From positions 1-57,188 of the forward strand of contig DBMP01000026.1 in the NCBI GenBank assembly GCA_002298145.1: a DNA stretch of 57,188 nucleotides, written 5' to 3'. Source of the stretch: Spartobacteria bacterium UBA695 (GTDB taxonomy: Bacteria; Verrucomicrobiota; Verrucomicrobiia; Chthoniobacterales; Chthoniobacteraceae). Below are positions 33,805-46,378 of the stretch, in pieces. Position 1 is the first letter of the stretch. Every line of letters starts with the position of its first letter. Below the pieces are notes generated by a model. It was not told the DNA's origin and ran no database searches. It saw nothing but the letters and a program-made list of their open reading frames with translations. The position numbers and the translations under genes are program-made.

Positions 33805-34413
33805 ATGCTCCGTCTCGTTCTCAAACTGATCCTTTTGGCCCTCTTCGCCGTTGGCGTGGCGGTGGGGGTGGCGCTGGTGCGTTCGGATGACCCGCTTTAT
33901 AGTGTGACGGACTGGCTTAGTTTCGGGCGTTTCGAGAGCTATGACGCGATGATCGCCGATGCGGCGGCTAAAAACGGGGTTGATCCGCTGCTTTTGAAGG
34001 CGCTGGTCTGGCGCGAGAGCCAGTTTCATCCCCACAAAACCGGTGCCAGCGGCGAACGCGGGCTCATGCAGGTGAGCGAAGCCGCCGCGCGGGATTGGGC
34101 ACGCTGGCATAAGGTCGAGACCTTCCAGCCTACGGACCTTTTTTCACCTCGGACGAATTTGGAGATCGGGTCTTGGTACCTCAAACAGAAGCTGATTCGC
34201 TGGGGGGCCAAGGATGACCCGGTGCCGTTTGCTTTAGCGGAATACAACGCCGGGGGGCGGCGCGTGGACCGGTGGGTGGCCGAGACCAAGCTTGGCGAGG
34301 CCACGACCGCTGCTGACCTGCGTTCGCGGATCGACTTCCCCAGCACTCAGGCTTACGTCGAGGCCATCCTCAAGCGCCAGGCCTACTACCAAGCGCAGGC
34401 GGAGCGGAAATAG
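33805..34413 (+). CDS. Membrane-anchored lytic transglycosylase (SLT domain)
   Basis: A 202-residue protein with an N-terminal membrane helix or uncleaved signal (residues 2-25) and an SLT domain (about 45-180): catalytic glutamate in ALVWRESQF, GERGLMQV, NLEIGSWYL and FALAEYNAGG. These enzymes cut peptidoglycan glycan strands to make 1,6-anhydro ends. The ATG at 33805 immediately precedes the hydrophobic segment. It is divergent from priA across a 91-base gap. Confidence 0.92.
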   Translation: MLRLVLKLILLALFAVGVAVGVALVRSDDPLYSVTDWLSFGRFESYDAMIADAAAKNGVDPLLLKALVWRESQFHPHKTGASGERGLMQVSEAAARDWARWHKVETFQPTDLFSPRTNLEIGSWYLKQKLIRWGAKDDPVPFALAEYNAGGRRVDRWVAETKLGEATTAADLRSRIDFPSTQAYVEAILKRQAYYQAQAERK

Positions 34414-34438
34414 GGCGAGGCACGGGGCGGAAGCCGCG

Positions 34439-34657
34439 CTACTCCTCCTCCACACCCTCCATTAGTTTCTCCCAAGAGCATCTCAGCGCCTTCTTCAAGC
34501 GAAGGATTACAGAAAGCGTTGGCTGAAACTGTCCTTTTTCGAGGTCTTGTAAATAAGAGCGGCTGATCTCTGCCTCTGTGGCCAGTTGGAGCTGTGTCAA
34601 ACAAAGCTCAACCCGTAGGCGCGCTAGATTTTTACCAAACTGTTTGGGAACAGGCAC
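34439..34657 (-). CDS. XRE/Cro-type HTH regulator
   Basis: The 72-residue protein is a single helix-turn-helix domain: FGKNLARLRVELCLTQLQLA, ATEAEISRSYLQDLEKGQFQPTL-type recognition region and LRLKKALRCSWEKLMEG. Its start is a GTG at 34657, the only plausible one. It belongs to the small DNA-binding type with no sensor domain. Base composition is lower in GC than neighbouring genes, hinting at recent acquisition. It has no obvious target besides itself. Confidence 0.85.
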   Translation of the reverse strand: MPVPKQFGKNLARLRVELCLTQLQLATEAEISRSYLQDLEKGQFQPTLSVILRLKKALRCSWEKLMEGVEEE

Positions 34658-34687
34658 CCTCGGAGTGTGGCTTATTTTTTTGAAATC

Positions 34688-34713
34688 AAGGCCCGGTATA
34701 TCGGGCTTTTTTT
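34688..34713 (+). terminator. Rho-independent terminator on the plus strand
   Basis: An 8-9 base stem with the core GCCCG (34691-34695) / CGGGC (34702-34706) is followed by seven T (34707-34713). It lies 275 bases after the lytic transglycosylase stop, behind the oppositely oriented XRE gene, so plus-strand transcripts would run antisense through the XRE gene before ending here. Confidence 0.75.
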
Positions 34714-34783
34714 ATTGCAAAGGCACTTTTATTTCTGCAAAGATGCTTCCGCCCTGATAAGCCCGCCCCCAAAACACGACCGC

Positions 34784-34810
34784 GCACCGGGAGTCTGATT
34801 CTCCCGGTGT
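34784..34810. repeat. Perfect hairpin 3' of the hybrid kinase gene
   Basis: CACCGGGAG (34785-34793) and CTCCCGGTG (34801-34809) form a perfect 9-base stem with a 7-base loop, 25 bases past the kinase stop. A near-identical hairpin, GCACCGGGAG with a 7-base loop and CTCCCGATGTG, occurs at 56961-56988. It may be a transcript-end structure, although no T run follows on the minus strand. Confidence 0.55.
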
Positions 34811-34833
34811 GTTGTTGAGCCGCCCGCAGAAAA

Positions 34834-37536
34834 CTACGAGGACATCGCTTCCTGTACCGAGGCTTCGAGCTGGTTGAGGTCGAACGGTTTCGGGATCGAT
34901 CCGCAGAAGCCGTAGTCGCGGCACTGGGTCATGATCGGGTCCATGGCGTAGCCGCTGGAGACGACGGCTTTGACGTTCGGGTCGATTTTGCGCAGTTCCT
35001 GGATGGCTTCCCGCCCACCCATGCCGCCGGGAATCGTGAGGTCCATGATGACCAGGTCAAACGGTTTCCCCGCCTCCATGGCTTCCTTGTAGAGCCGCAG
35101 GGTGGTCTCGGCGTCGTAGGAGGGCGTTACCGAGTAGCCCACGGAGTTAAGCGTGTAGGAGATCAGCTCGCAGATGACCTCTTCGTCGTCCAGTACCAGG
35201 ATGCGCCCGTTGCGCCGAAGGATCTGCTTGGGCTTTTTGACCTCCGGCTCGACTTCCTTCTCCGAGGCGGGCAGGTAAACGTTGAAGGTGGCCCCGCGCC
35301 CGGGTTGCGATTCCACGCCGATGAAGCCGTCGTGGTTTTTGACGATGGAATACGACGTGGCCAGCCCAAGGCCATTGCCGGTCGGTTTGGTGGTGAAGTA
35401 GGGGTCGAAAATCTTCTTCTGGATCTCCTCGGGGATGCCGGGGCCCTCGTCGCGGACGGAGATTTTGATATACCGCCCGGGCTCCAGTGTCGGCGGGGCG
35501 TTGTGAATATCCACGACGACATTGGTGCCGCTCACGTAGAGCGTGCCGCCCCGCTCCATGACCTGCACTGCGTTGACGGCCAGGTTGCTGATGACCTGGC
35601 TGATCTGCCCTGCGTCGATGTCGGCGGGCCAGAGGTCGTCCGGCAGCGTGAAGTCCGAACGGATATTCGTGCCGGAGAGGGAGAACCCGATGGTGTCGAG
35701 AACGAGCTGCCGCAGGGAGGCCGTGCGTTTGATCGGTGCGCCGCCTTTGGCAAAGGTCAGTAGCTGCCGGGCGAGATCCTGGGCGCGCAAGGCGGCGTTC
35801 TTGGAGGCCTCGATGCGGTCCTTCACCGTCCCCTGGGGGTCGCCCATGAGCGAAAGCGAGAGATTGCCAATGACGGCGGTGAGGAGGTTGTTGAAGTCAT
35901 GCGCGATGCCCCCGGCGGCGATGCCGATGGACTCCAGCTTTTCCGCCTTGTGGCGCTCTTCTTCCAGGAACTGGCGTTCCGTCACATCGCGCAGGACCAG
36001 GACGGTGCCCAGTTTCAGATCCTTGCGCGTGCGGATCGGCGCGGCGCTCAGCTCCACGCAACGCTGGATGCCGTCGCGGGCCACGACCATCGATTGCGGC
36101 TCGGTTTGCAGCGCTTTTTCGGATAGCCGGAGCGTGTCGAGCGGGCGGCTGCCCCGGATGGTGGTTAGTTTAAGGACTTCGTTGAGCGGCTTATCGGCCG
36201 CCTCCCGTTCTGTCCAGCCCGTCAGGCGCTCGGCCACCGGGTTGACGGTGACGATGTGGCCGTCGTTGTCGGTGGTAATGCAGCCCTCGCGGATGGAGCG
36301 CAGCGTGACGGCCAGCAGCTCCTGCTCGGCGGCGATCTCGTCCTCGAAACGTTCCCGGTCCTTTTCCGCCGTGTCGCGGATGGCCGAGACGTCCCCCTCC
36401 AGCTTGTCCTTCTCGGAGGCCAGGCCCTCGACCTCCTGTTTGCGCTCGATCTCGGCGGCGGCGCGGGCTGCGAAGATTTGGAGCGTCTGGCGCGCGATGC
36501 CGATCTGCGTGGCGGGCATGCAGCCGATGATGCCGATCAGGCCGACCACGCGTTCCTTCTGGTCGATGAGCGGCGTGGCGATGAAGGCCTCGGCCTTGAG
36601 AGTCGCCAGGAGGTTATCCCCCGGGTACTGGGCGCGCACGCCCTGTGGGATGGAGGTGAAGCCGCCGGTTTTAAGCGCCTCGGCGAAGACGGTTCCGGTC
36701 AGGCCGTAGTTGGTCTTGCTCCGAAGGCGGCCCTGCTCGGCGAGGGTGAGCGAACAGAATTCCGCTTCGGGCCGGAGGTCTTTTTCAACGATAAAGGCGT
36801 AGTCGTTCTGGAGCGCCAGCGAAAGCTGCTGGACCAGCGTGCGCACGTACTCCACGCCGGTGGTCGAGGAGACCGAGAGCGAAATATGGTGGACGTTCTC
36901 ATCCGAGTAGCGCCGCTCCGAGGCGTCGTGGATGAGGATGACGAACCGCCGTTTGCCCTCGTATTGTGCCTCCGAGACGGCGATCTCCACCGGGAAGCGC
37001 ACTGCATTGCGCCGTTCGGCAAAGGCCATGAAGGCCTCGCGCCCCATGGCGGCCACATCGAGCAGAAAATGGCGCTGCGGGACGAGCTTGGTGATTTTTT
37101 CGCCGATCAACTGGCTGCGGGGGTAGCCAAAGACCATCTCCGCCGCCTGGTTGCAGCTCTCGATGATCCCCTGGCTGTCCACCATCAGGATCACATCCGG
37201 GCACGCCTCAATGATGAACCGGGTGCGCTCCTCGGATTCCTCGGCAAGGGCCAGCTGTTCCTGGAAGGTGTGCAGCGTGTACCAAGTGGAGGCGATCAAG
37301 GCGCCGATGGCCAGGATGCCGCTGACCCAGTAACCGGCGAGCCGCAGGTAGACCCAGAAATTTCGCCCGCCCGCGTCCGGGACGATGTACCGGAAGGCCA
37401 GCGTCAGGAGCATCGAGAGGCAGACGATGGCGATCGTGCTGCCCAGCAGGCAGCAAAGCAGCTTGGCGCGAAGCCCCTGCTTTTCAAGCAACCATTCGCG
37501 GGTGTTGTGAATCAGTTGGCCGATCGTGGATGGCAT
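34834..37536 (-). CDS. Hybrid sensor histidine kinase (PAS-GAF-PAS-HisKA-HATPase-REC)
   Basis: A 900-residue two-component sensor. Two membrane helices lie near residues 22-48 and 62-88. A PAS domain follows (about 100-220, ACPDVILMVDSQGIIESCN), then a GAF domain (225-375), a coiled coil rich in Glu/Lys (375-425), a second PAS (425-530), and the kinase core with phospho-histidine H546 in GGIAHDFNNLL. ATP-lid sequence DEGPGIPEEIQKKIFDPYFTT and NGLGLATSYSIV precede a C-terminal receiver with D832 in IMDLTIPGGMGG. There is no output domain, so signal goes to another phosphotransfer partner. The neighbouring genes give no clue to the signal. Confidence 0.92.
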   Translation of the reverse strand: MPSTIGQLIHNTREWLLEKQGLRAKLLCCLLGSTIAIVCLSMLLTLAFRYIVPDAGGRNFWVYLRLAGYWVSGILAIGALIASTWYTLHTFQEQLALAEESEERTRFIIEACPDVILMVDSQGIIESCNQAAEMVFGYPRSQLIGEKITKLVPQRHFLLDVAAMGREAFMAFAERRNAVRFPVEIAVSEAQYEGKRRFVILIHDASERRYSDENVHHISLSVSSTTGVEYVRTLVQQLSLALQNDYAFIVEKDLRPEAEFCSLTLAEQGRLRSKTNYGLTGTVFAEALKTGGFTSIPQGVRAQYPGDNLLATLKAEAFIATPLIDQKERVVGLIGIIGCMPATQIGIARQTLQIFAARAAAEIERKQEVEGLASEKDKLEGDVSAIRDTAEKDRERFEDEIAAEQELLAVTLRSIREGCITTDNDGHIVTVNPVAERLTGWTEREAADKPLNEVLKLTTIRGSRPLDTLRLSEKALQTEPQSMVVARDGIQRCVELSAAPIRTRKDLKLGTVLVLRDVTERQFLEEERHKAEKLESIGIAAGGIAHDFNNLLTAVIGNLSLSLMGDPQGTVKDRIEASKNAALRAQDLARQLLTFAKGGAPIKRTASLRQLVLDTIGFSLSGTNIRSDFTLPDDLWPADIDAGQISQVISNLAVNAVQVMERGGTLYVSGTNVVVDIHNAPPTLEPGRYIKISVRDEGPGIPEEIQKKIFDPYFTTKPTGNGLGLATSYSIVKNHDGFIGVESQPGRGATFNVYLPASEKEVEPEVKKPKQILRRNGRILVLDDEEVICELISYTLNSVGYSVTPSYDAETTLRLYKEAMEAGKPFDLVIMDLTIPGGMGGREAIQELRKIDPNVKAVVSSGYAMDPIMTQCRDYGFCGSIPKPFDLNQLEASVQEAMSS

Positions 37537-37617
37537 CCTGGGATCTCTTTAAAAAAAAGGGACCGAAATGGTTTGGGGGGATTGGGTAAGAGGGAGAGCC
37601 GGTGAAGGGAGATCTCA

Positions 37618-38145
37618 CTAATATTTCAAAAACGAGCGGGTCGGAACCGGACCCAGGGCTTTACGGCCCGCCAGAAATTCCAGCTCAATCAGGAACTGGG
37701 CTTCCAGCAACGTTCCGCCAAGCTTGGCGATCAGGCAGGCCGCGGCCGCCGCGGTGCCGCCGGTCGCCAGCAGGTCGTCGATCAAGACCACTTGCTCGCC
37801 GGGGCGGATGGCGTCCACGTGCATTTCGACCACGGATTGCCCATATTCCAGCGAGTAGGTCACCGCTTCGGTTTCGAAGGGGAGCTTGCCTTTCTTCCGG
37901 ATTGGAATAAATCCGACCCCCATGCGGTAGGCCGCCGCGGCTCCGAAAAGGAACCCCCGGGCGTCGATGCCCACAATCTTGTCGATTTTTTTCCCGGCAT
38001 TGGCATCCACAAAACAATCCACCGCCAGCCGAAATAAATGCCCGTCAGAGAGAATAGGCGTGATATCCTTGAACAGGATGCCAGGTTTTGGGAAGTCGTG
38101 TACGTCGCGAACTGCCGCACTCAGGAGAGAGAGGGTCTCGGTCAT
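37618..38145 (-). CDS. apt: Adenine phosphoribosyltransferase
   Basis: Apt salvages adenine to AMP using PRPP. The 175-residue protein is of standard length and shows VRDVHDFPKPGILFKDITPIL, IVGIDARGFLFGAAAAYRMG, FIPIRKKGKLP and the PRPP-binding loop VVLIDDLLATGGTAAAAACLI. It is divergent from the exopolysaccharide genes with a 198-base gap. Confidence 0.96.
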   Translation of the reverse strand: MTETLSLLSAAVRDVHDFPKPGILFKDITPILSDGHLFRLAVDCFVDANAGKKIDKIVGIDARGFLFGAAAAYRMGVGFIPIRKKGKLPFETEAVTYSLEYGQSVVEMHVDAIRPGEQVVLIDDLLATGGTAAAAACLIAKLGGTLLEAQFLIELEFLAGRKALGPVPTRSFLKY

Positions 38146-38343
38146 GGGGGCGCAATATAAGGAGGGGATCGGAAAACGGCGAGAACTTATTCATCTTCCA
38201 GCCACTGAGGCCCATTTGGCCTTTATCGGCCTTTGGTTAAGAACATGTGAAAACCTGATAAAAACCAAAGAATAGTTTGATTATGGCTCACGGGTCCAGT
38301 ATTGAAGCTCTGTTTGGTTCATCTTAGCCCCTTTTTTACTCCT
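38146..38343. promoter_or_regulatory. Promoter region upstream of the exopolysaccharide genes
   Basis: A candidate sigma-70-type promoter for the outer-membrane protein at 38344 is TTGATT (38277-38282), a 17-base spacer and TATTGA (38300-38305), about 39 bases before the ATG. The -10 match is weak. The region also contains the short palindrome AGGCC/GGCCT near 38208-38222. Nothing coding was found. Confidence 0.35.
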
Positions 38344-39693
38344 ATGTTAAAAAGAACCCCCGCCTTTCTCGCGTTGATTCTTGGCGCCACTTACGCTATC
38401 GCTCAGGATGCCTCTGGTCCTGTTGCTACTGGTACCACCAGCGGCGGCGGTTCATCCGGGGCCGCTGCCAGCGGAACCACCCAGGCTAATATTTTAACCT
38501 CCACACCGGAAGAAACTGCGGATATCTCCGAAGGCTTCTCCATACCGGGCGGTTACGGCAACGCTCCGTTAAACTTCACCCCTGGCCAGGGGCACTTTGA
38601 CCGCCCCGCGGTTCAGTTCAATACCACCGTCCAGCAAAGCTACGATGACAACATCTATAGCAGCAGCGGCGCTTCCGGGTTGAACCCCATTAAGGGGAGC
38701 ATGATGACGAACCTTTCCGAAGGCGTCAGCCTCCTTCTCTCCCAGGGCCGCACGGGCCTTTCCTTGGATGCCAACGCTGGCGCACAGTATGTCTGGGACC
38801 GCGACGGCGATAAACTAACCCCTGTATTCGGGTTGGACACGATCTACGCCTACCGGCTTTCTCCGAGAACCCAGCTGTCAGTGCAGTTGGGTGCCGTCTA
38901 CCAGACCCAGAGCTCCTATAACTCCCTGAACGGCCTGACGGACTCCAACGGCAAACCGTATCTGACGGGCAACATGAAAGTCGACTTGCTCTACCGCTGG
39001 ACGCCCCGCATCTCCCTCGATACGACCTACGTCGCCTACGGGACTTACTACACCGATTCGGATTATCAAGATTCCAACCACATCAACCAGATCATCGGCG
39101 AATCGGTCCGCTACAGCTGGTCGCGCAACGTGACCGCCATTCTCGAAGGTCGCGTCGGCCAGGATACCTACGATCACTCCGGCTCGGATTCGCAAACCTA
39201 CTACGCCTTGGTTGGTGCCGACTTCACCCTGAGCCGTCGCCTTTCCAGCGCCATCCGGCTCGGTTCGCAGACCCGCGTCAACGACGGCGGGACCTCCAAT
39301 ACCTCCCCTTACGTTGAAACCACAGCCAACTACATCCTGACCCGGACCACGCTCCTGGGGTGGAATCTTCGCTACGGCTACAACGACTCCAACAGCAGCA
39401 CGGGCGCTTCCAAGAGCTTCCGCACCGGCATCACCCTGAACCAGTCGGTCACCTCCCGGCTTCGCGCCAACTTGAGCATCAATGTCGAGAACGCGGACGC
39501 CTTGCAGGGAGACAACGACGTCACCGTGAGTAACTCGTATTTCTCGATTATCGGGACGGTGGGCGCGAGTTATGCTGTTACTAAAGACCTGAGCGTTTTC
39601 GCCAACTACAACCGCATCGAAAAGAACTCACCCTCTGATTACGTCCAATACTCCAAGAACGTCTACTCCATCGGAGCCTCCTACCAGTATTGA
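38344..39693 (+). CDS. Outer-membrane beta-barrel protein of the exopolysaccharide locus
   Basis: The 449-residue protein has a signal peptide (TPAFLALILGATYAIA, cleaved near Q). The N-terminal ~70 residues are Gly/Ser/Thr-rich and disordered. From about residue 85 the sequence alternates polar and hydrophobic residues with aromatic girdles (YRWTPRISLDTTYVAYGTYY, LLGWNLRYGYND) and ends in tyrosine-rich SIGASYQY, the terminal pattern of barrel proteins. A putative-porin 'BBP2' type barrel is likely; in EPS loci of this kind it may export polysaccharide or secure the pore. The longer frame from 38302 adds no signal sequence, hence ATG 38344. A Wzc-like gene follows. Confidence 0.85.
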   Translation: MLKRTPAFLALILGATYAIAQDASGPVATGTTSGGGSSGAAASGTTQANILTSTPEETADISEGFSIPGGYGNAPLNFTPGQGHFDRPAVQFNTTVQQSYDDNIYSSSGASGLNPIKGSMMTNLSEGVSLLLSQGRTGLSLDANAGAQYVWDRDGDKLTPVFGLDTIYAYRLSPRTQLSVQLGAVYQTQSSYNSLNGLTDSNGKPYLTGNMKVDLLYRWTPRISLDTTYVAYGTYYTDSDYQDSNHINQIIGESVRYSWSRNVTAILEGRVGQDTYDHSGSDSQTYYALVGADFTLSRRLSSAIRLGSQTRVNDGGTSNTSPYVETTANYILTRTTLLGWNLRYGYNDSNSSTGASKSFRTGITLNQSVTSRLRANLSINVENADALQGDNDVTVSNSYFSIIGTVGASYAVTKDLSVFANYNRIEKNSPSDYVQYSKNVYSIGASYQY

Positions 39694-39745
39694 GGTGAAA
39701 GATTTCTTGGTTCGTGACTAGACTTTAGCTTAGCGAACCCCATTT

Positions 39746-39781
39746 TAAAGCGCCCGGAGCCCAATGCCTCCCGGGCGCTTT
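39746..39781 (+). terminator. Hairpin between barrel gene and Wzc-like gene
   Basis: AAAGCGCCCGG (39748-39758) pairs with CCGGGCGCTTT (39771-39781) across a 12-base loop. It ends only 39 bases before the next ATG. The T run is short, so it is probably a partial terminator that lowers expression of the export genes relative to the barrel. Confidence 0.6.
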
Positions 39782-39820
39782 CCAGTCCCGGACGTTTCCG
39801 TTTTCCACACCATCCCTGAT

Positions 39821-41974
39821 ATGAACGACAGCAGCGAAGTTAGCCTTCATTTTCTAGACTATTGGCGAGTTATCCGAGTTCGCTGGGCGATCCTGGTGAT
39901 CACCTTCCTGCTCGTCCTGGTCACGGCTGGCGTCACCTGCTTCTTCCTGCCCCGGCAGTACTACTCCCATGTCATCATGGAAGTGAAGGCGGACAACAAC
40001 CAGTTCCAGGTCTTCGACAACGGAACCCCCTACCAGCCCTATCGCGACCCGAACCTCCAAGCCACCCAGTTCCGGATCATCCAGAGCAAGGAAATCCTCT
40101 ACCCGGTCATCAACGAGCTGAAGCTGGTCGAAACCTGGAGCTCCCAGGAAGGCGGCAACATCCTGCCCAAGGAGGAAGTCTACAGCCGCCTGCTCCGCGG
40201 CATGCTCAAGCTCGACACCGTCCGCAACACGGATTTGATTGAAATCGGCGTCTACTCCGGCGACCGCGTTGAAGCGGCCAACATCGCCAACATGATTTCC
40301 GTCGTCTACCGAAAAGTGCGCCAGGACGACCAGATGCAAATTCGCGATGCCGCCCTCGCACAATTGCGCGAGGAAGTGGCCACCCAGCGCAAAGCCGTCG
40401 AAGCCGCCCAGGCCGAAATGGCGCGCATCCGCGCCAAGCAAGGCATCGTTGATCCCAACCCCGAGTCCATCGACACGCAGACCACCACCCAGCAGGTGCT
40501 CTCCGACGACGAAAAGCAGTTCAACGACACCAAAACCCGGAGTGCCGAGATGAAAGCGCAGATCGAGCAGATCTCGAAGCTCAAAGAAGAAGAGCTGATG
40601 ACCGCGCTCACCTCCTTGAACCTTCAGGACCCCACCATCTCCAAAGTCCTCCCCCTCTACCAGGACGCCTCGTCCGAAGAAGCCCGGTTGCTCAATGGCG
40701 GCCTGGGAGAGAACCATCCCCGCCTCAAATCGCTGCGCGCGCAGAAAGCCGTTTTCTCCAAACAGCTGACCGACGCCGTCGCGGCCGTCCGCGCCTCCCT
40801 TACCATCCGCCTGAACGTCAACGAAGCGAACCTCGCCTCGCTGCGGGAGAAGATGGACGCCAACAAAAAGAGCCTTAACGAAACGGCCAACCAGAGCCAG
40901 GACTACATCAACGTCAAGAGCGATTACATCAAAGCCAAGCGCGTGCTGGAGCAGTCCGAGACCCGCCTCTCCACCCAGAGCGTCCAGCTGAAAATGACCG
41001 TCATTCCCGCGAACATCTGGGAAAAAGCGGAACCGGCCATCTACCCCTCCAAGCCCGACGTCCTCATGATCATGGGCGTGGCCATCTTCATCGGCCTCTT
41101 CTTCGGCGTCGTCCTGGCCTTCTTTATCGAATACCTCGACACCAGCGTCAAAACCCTCGACGACGTCGAGCGCTACCTCGGCCTGCCCGTCCTGGCGGTA
41201 ATCCCGAAGAACATCAGCTCGTTAATCAAACTGCAAAACGACGCCCCCGACGCCGAGGCCTACCGCATCCTGCGCACCAACGTCGAATTCAACAGCAAGA
41301 ACCCGAACGCCAAGACCCTGACCATCGTTTCCGGCGGCCCGGGCGAAGGCAAATCGACCACGCTCAACAACCTCGCCGTCACCTGCGCCAAGGGCGGGTA
41401 CAACGTCCTCATCGTCGACGCCGACTTACGCCGTCCCTCGCAGCACACCTTCTTTGATGTCGACTACGAAGTCGGCCTCACCGACGTCCTCACCGGCGCG
41501 CGCTCGATCGACCAGTGCATCCTCAAAACCGGCGTCCCGAACCTCTCGTTTTTGCCCAGCGGCAACCTGCCCGATGACGCCATTGGCATCTTGAACTCGC
41601 AGGCCATGATCGACCTGATCAGCGTGCTGCGCACCCGCTACGACCTGATCTTTTTCGATTCCCCGCCTATCCTGGGCGTCAGCGACGCCTCCGTGCTCGC
41701 CAGCGAAGTAGACATGGCCATCATGGTCGTTCAGTACCGCCGGTTCCCGCGGGCCATGCTCCAGCGCGTCAAATCCGCCGTCGAGAACGTCGGCGGCCAC
41801 CTGCTCGGCATCGTCCTCAACAACGTTGAAACCAAGCACGACTCGGGCTACCAGTACTACACACAGTACTACGACTACTACACCCCCGATGCCGAGCGGC
41901 GGAAACGCAAACCGGCCAAAAAGCCAGCCGAAACCGCAGCCGCCCCAGTACCTCAAAAGCCTGGCGATTACTAA
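39821..41974 (+). CDS. Wzz/Wzc-type polysaccharide co-polymerase with BY-kinase domain
   Basis: A 717-residue inner-membrane protein controlling exopolysaccharide chain length. The N-terminal Wzz domain has a membrane helix at about 24-46, long coiled coils (residues 180-400) and a second helix near 425-447. The C-terminal tyrosine-kinase domain follows: Walker A SGGPGEGKSTTLNN (K511), Walker A' LIVDADLRRPSQH, Walker B LIFFDSPP. A terminal tyrosine cluster YQYYTQYYDYYTP is followed by a basic KPAKK tail. These tyrosines are the autophosphorylation site in Wzc-like enzymes. ATG 39821 was chosen because it starts close to the helix; the longer frame has no homology. Confidence 0.93.
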   Translation: MNDSSEVSLHFLDYWRVIRVRWAILVITFLLVLVTAGVTCFFLPRQYYSHVIMEVKADNNQFQVFDNGTPYQPYRDPNLQATQFRIIQSKEILYPVINELKLVETWSSQEGGNILPKEEVYSRLLRGMLKLDTVRNTDLIEIGVYSGDRVEAANIANMISVVYRKVRQDDQMQIRDAALAQLREEVATQRKAVEAAQAEMARIRAKQGIVDPNPESIDTQTTTQQVLSDDEKQFNDTKTRSAEMKAQIEQISKLKEEELMTALTSLNLQDPTISKVLPLYQDASSEEARLLNGGLGENHPRLKSLRAQKAVFSKQLTDAVAAVRASLTIRLNVNEANLASLREKMDANKKSLNETANQSQDYINVKSDYIKAKRVLEQSETRLSTQSVQLKMTVIPANIWEKAEPAIYPSKPDVLMIMGVAIFIGLFFGVVLAFFIEYLDTSVKTLDDVERYLGLPVLAVIPKNISSLIKLQNDAPDAEAYRILRTNVEFNSKNPNAKTLTIVSGGPGEGKSTTLNNLAVTCAKGGYNVLIVDADLRRPSQHTFFDVDYEVGLTDVLTGARSIDQCILKTGVPNLSFLPSGNLPDDAIGILNSQAMIDLISVLRTRYDLIFFDSPPILGVSDASVLASEVDMAIMVVQYRRFPRAMLQRVKSAVENVGGHLLGIVLNNVETKHDSGYQYYTQYYDYYTPDAERRKRKPAKKPAETAAAPVPQKPGDY

Positions 41975-41994
41975 ACCGGAGACTATATATAGAG

Positions 41995-42570
41995 ATGAAA
42001 GTTCCCTTTTTCGCCTCCCTTTTCCTCGGCCTCTGCCTCGCGTTCAGCAGCGCCGCGGCCCAGGCCCAGCAGGCCACGCTTCGCGCGGGCGACACCGTCG
42101 ATATTCGCGTCTCGGGCATTCCCGGCGATGAAATCAGCGTCGTGAGCGCCTCGCAGACCATCGACGAAGACGGCATGCTCAACATCGCCTATATCGGCAA
42201 GGTCAAAGTATCTGGAATGGACTCCTCCACCGCCCAGAAGGCCATCGAATCGCGCCTGGTTTCAGAGAAAATCTTCACCCATCCGGTCGTGACCGTGGGC
42301 GTCCAGAGCAACATGCGCTTGGTAAACGTGACCGGCGAAGTCAAGTCCAGCGGTCGCCTGCAGTACACCCCCGACCTCAACATCATGGCGGCCATCGCCG
42401 GGGCGGGCGGGTTCAGCGATTTTGCCGACCGCAAACACGTCAAACTCGTGCGCGGCGGGAAAGTCAGCGTCTACGACACCACCAAATTTTCCAAAGACCC
42501 CTCCCTGGACGTCAAAGTCCTGCCAGGGGACCAGATTTACATCCCGCAGGCCGGGGTCTTCACCTGGTAA
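41995..42570 (+). CDS. Wza-like polysaccharide export protein (short form)
   Basis: A 191-residue periplasmic protein with signal peptide (cleavage near AQA-QQ, no lipobox Cys). It contains a Poly_export domain (about 26-108, LRAGDTVDIRVSGIPGDE through VVTVGVQSN) and one SLBB domain (about 112-190, VNVTGEVKSSGRLQYTPDLNIM, VLPGDQIYIPQAGVF). Full Wza proteins are longer, with an outer-membrane helical ring; this short form has none and probably relies on the barrel at 38344 for outer-membrane passage. A strong terminator at 42608-42639 follows, ending the operon. Confidence 0.9.
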   Translation: MKVPFFASLFLGLCLAFSSAAAQAQQATLRAGDTVDIRVSGIPGDEISVVSASQTIDEDGMLNIAYIGKVKVSGMDSSTAQKAIESRLVSEKIFTHPVVTVGVQSNMRLVNVTGEVKSSGRLQYTPDLNIMAAIAGAGGFSDFADRKHVKLVRGGKVSVYDTTKFSKDPSLDVKVLPGDQIYIPQAGVFTW

Positions 42571-42607
42571 GGCCGGCCATAACCGCCTTGGGCAGATTCG
42601 CTTCGAG

Positions 42608-42639
42608 AAAACGGCGCCACGAAAAGCGGCGCCGTTTTT
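42608..42639 (+). terminator. Rho-independent terminator of the exopolysaccharide operon
   Basis: AAAACGGCGCC (42608-42618) and GGCGCCGTTTT (42628-42638) pair perfectly over 11 bases with a 9-base loop and end in a T run. It lies 37 bases after the Wza-like stop. Confidence 0.92.
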
Positions 42640-42766
42640 GCGTCGTAACGGCACGCCCTCCCTCCCGTCCGCCTCCTTCCGGCCCGAGCTGGCCAAAGCA
42701 AAGCAGGGGGAGTGAATGCCAATTTGAGGACTAGCTTTACGGGCCCGTTTGCGCTTGAGTAAGAAA

Positions 42767-46327
<3,561 letters not shown>

Positions 46328-46363
46328 TCAGAAACCGCAAGGACGAACTTAAAAGAACACTAG

Positions 46364-46369
46364 AAGGAG
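46364..46369 (+). promoter_or_regulatory. Strong Shine-Dalgarno before the DHOD-like gene
   Basis: AAGGAG sits 9 bases before the ATG at 46379. It is one of the few clear Shine-Dalgarno sequences in this window, and it decides this start and suggests strong translation. Confidence 0.8.
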
Positions 46370-46378
46370 ATATACTCC

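Noticed and set aside
33714..33824. Possible zinc-ribbon extension (CKACGKNF) at the N-terminus of PriA
   Set aside because: The segment lies upstream of the normal PriA start and overlaps the transglycosylase start on the other strand. Only two cysteines are present and PriA already has its zinc site inside.
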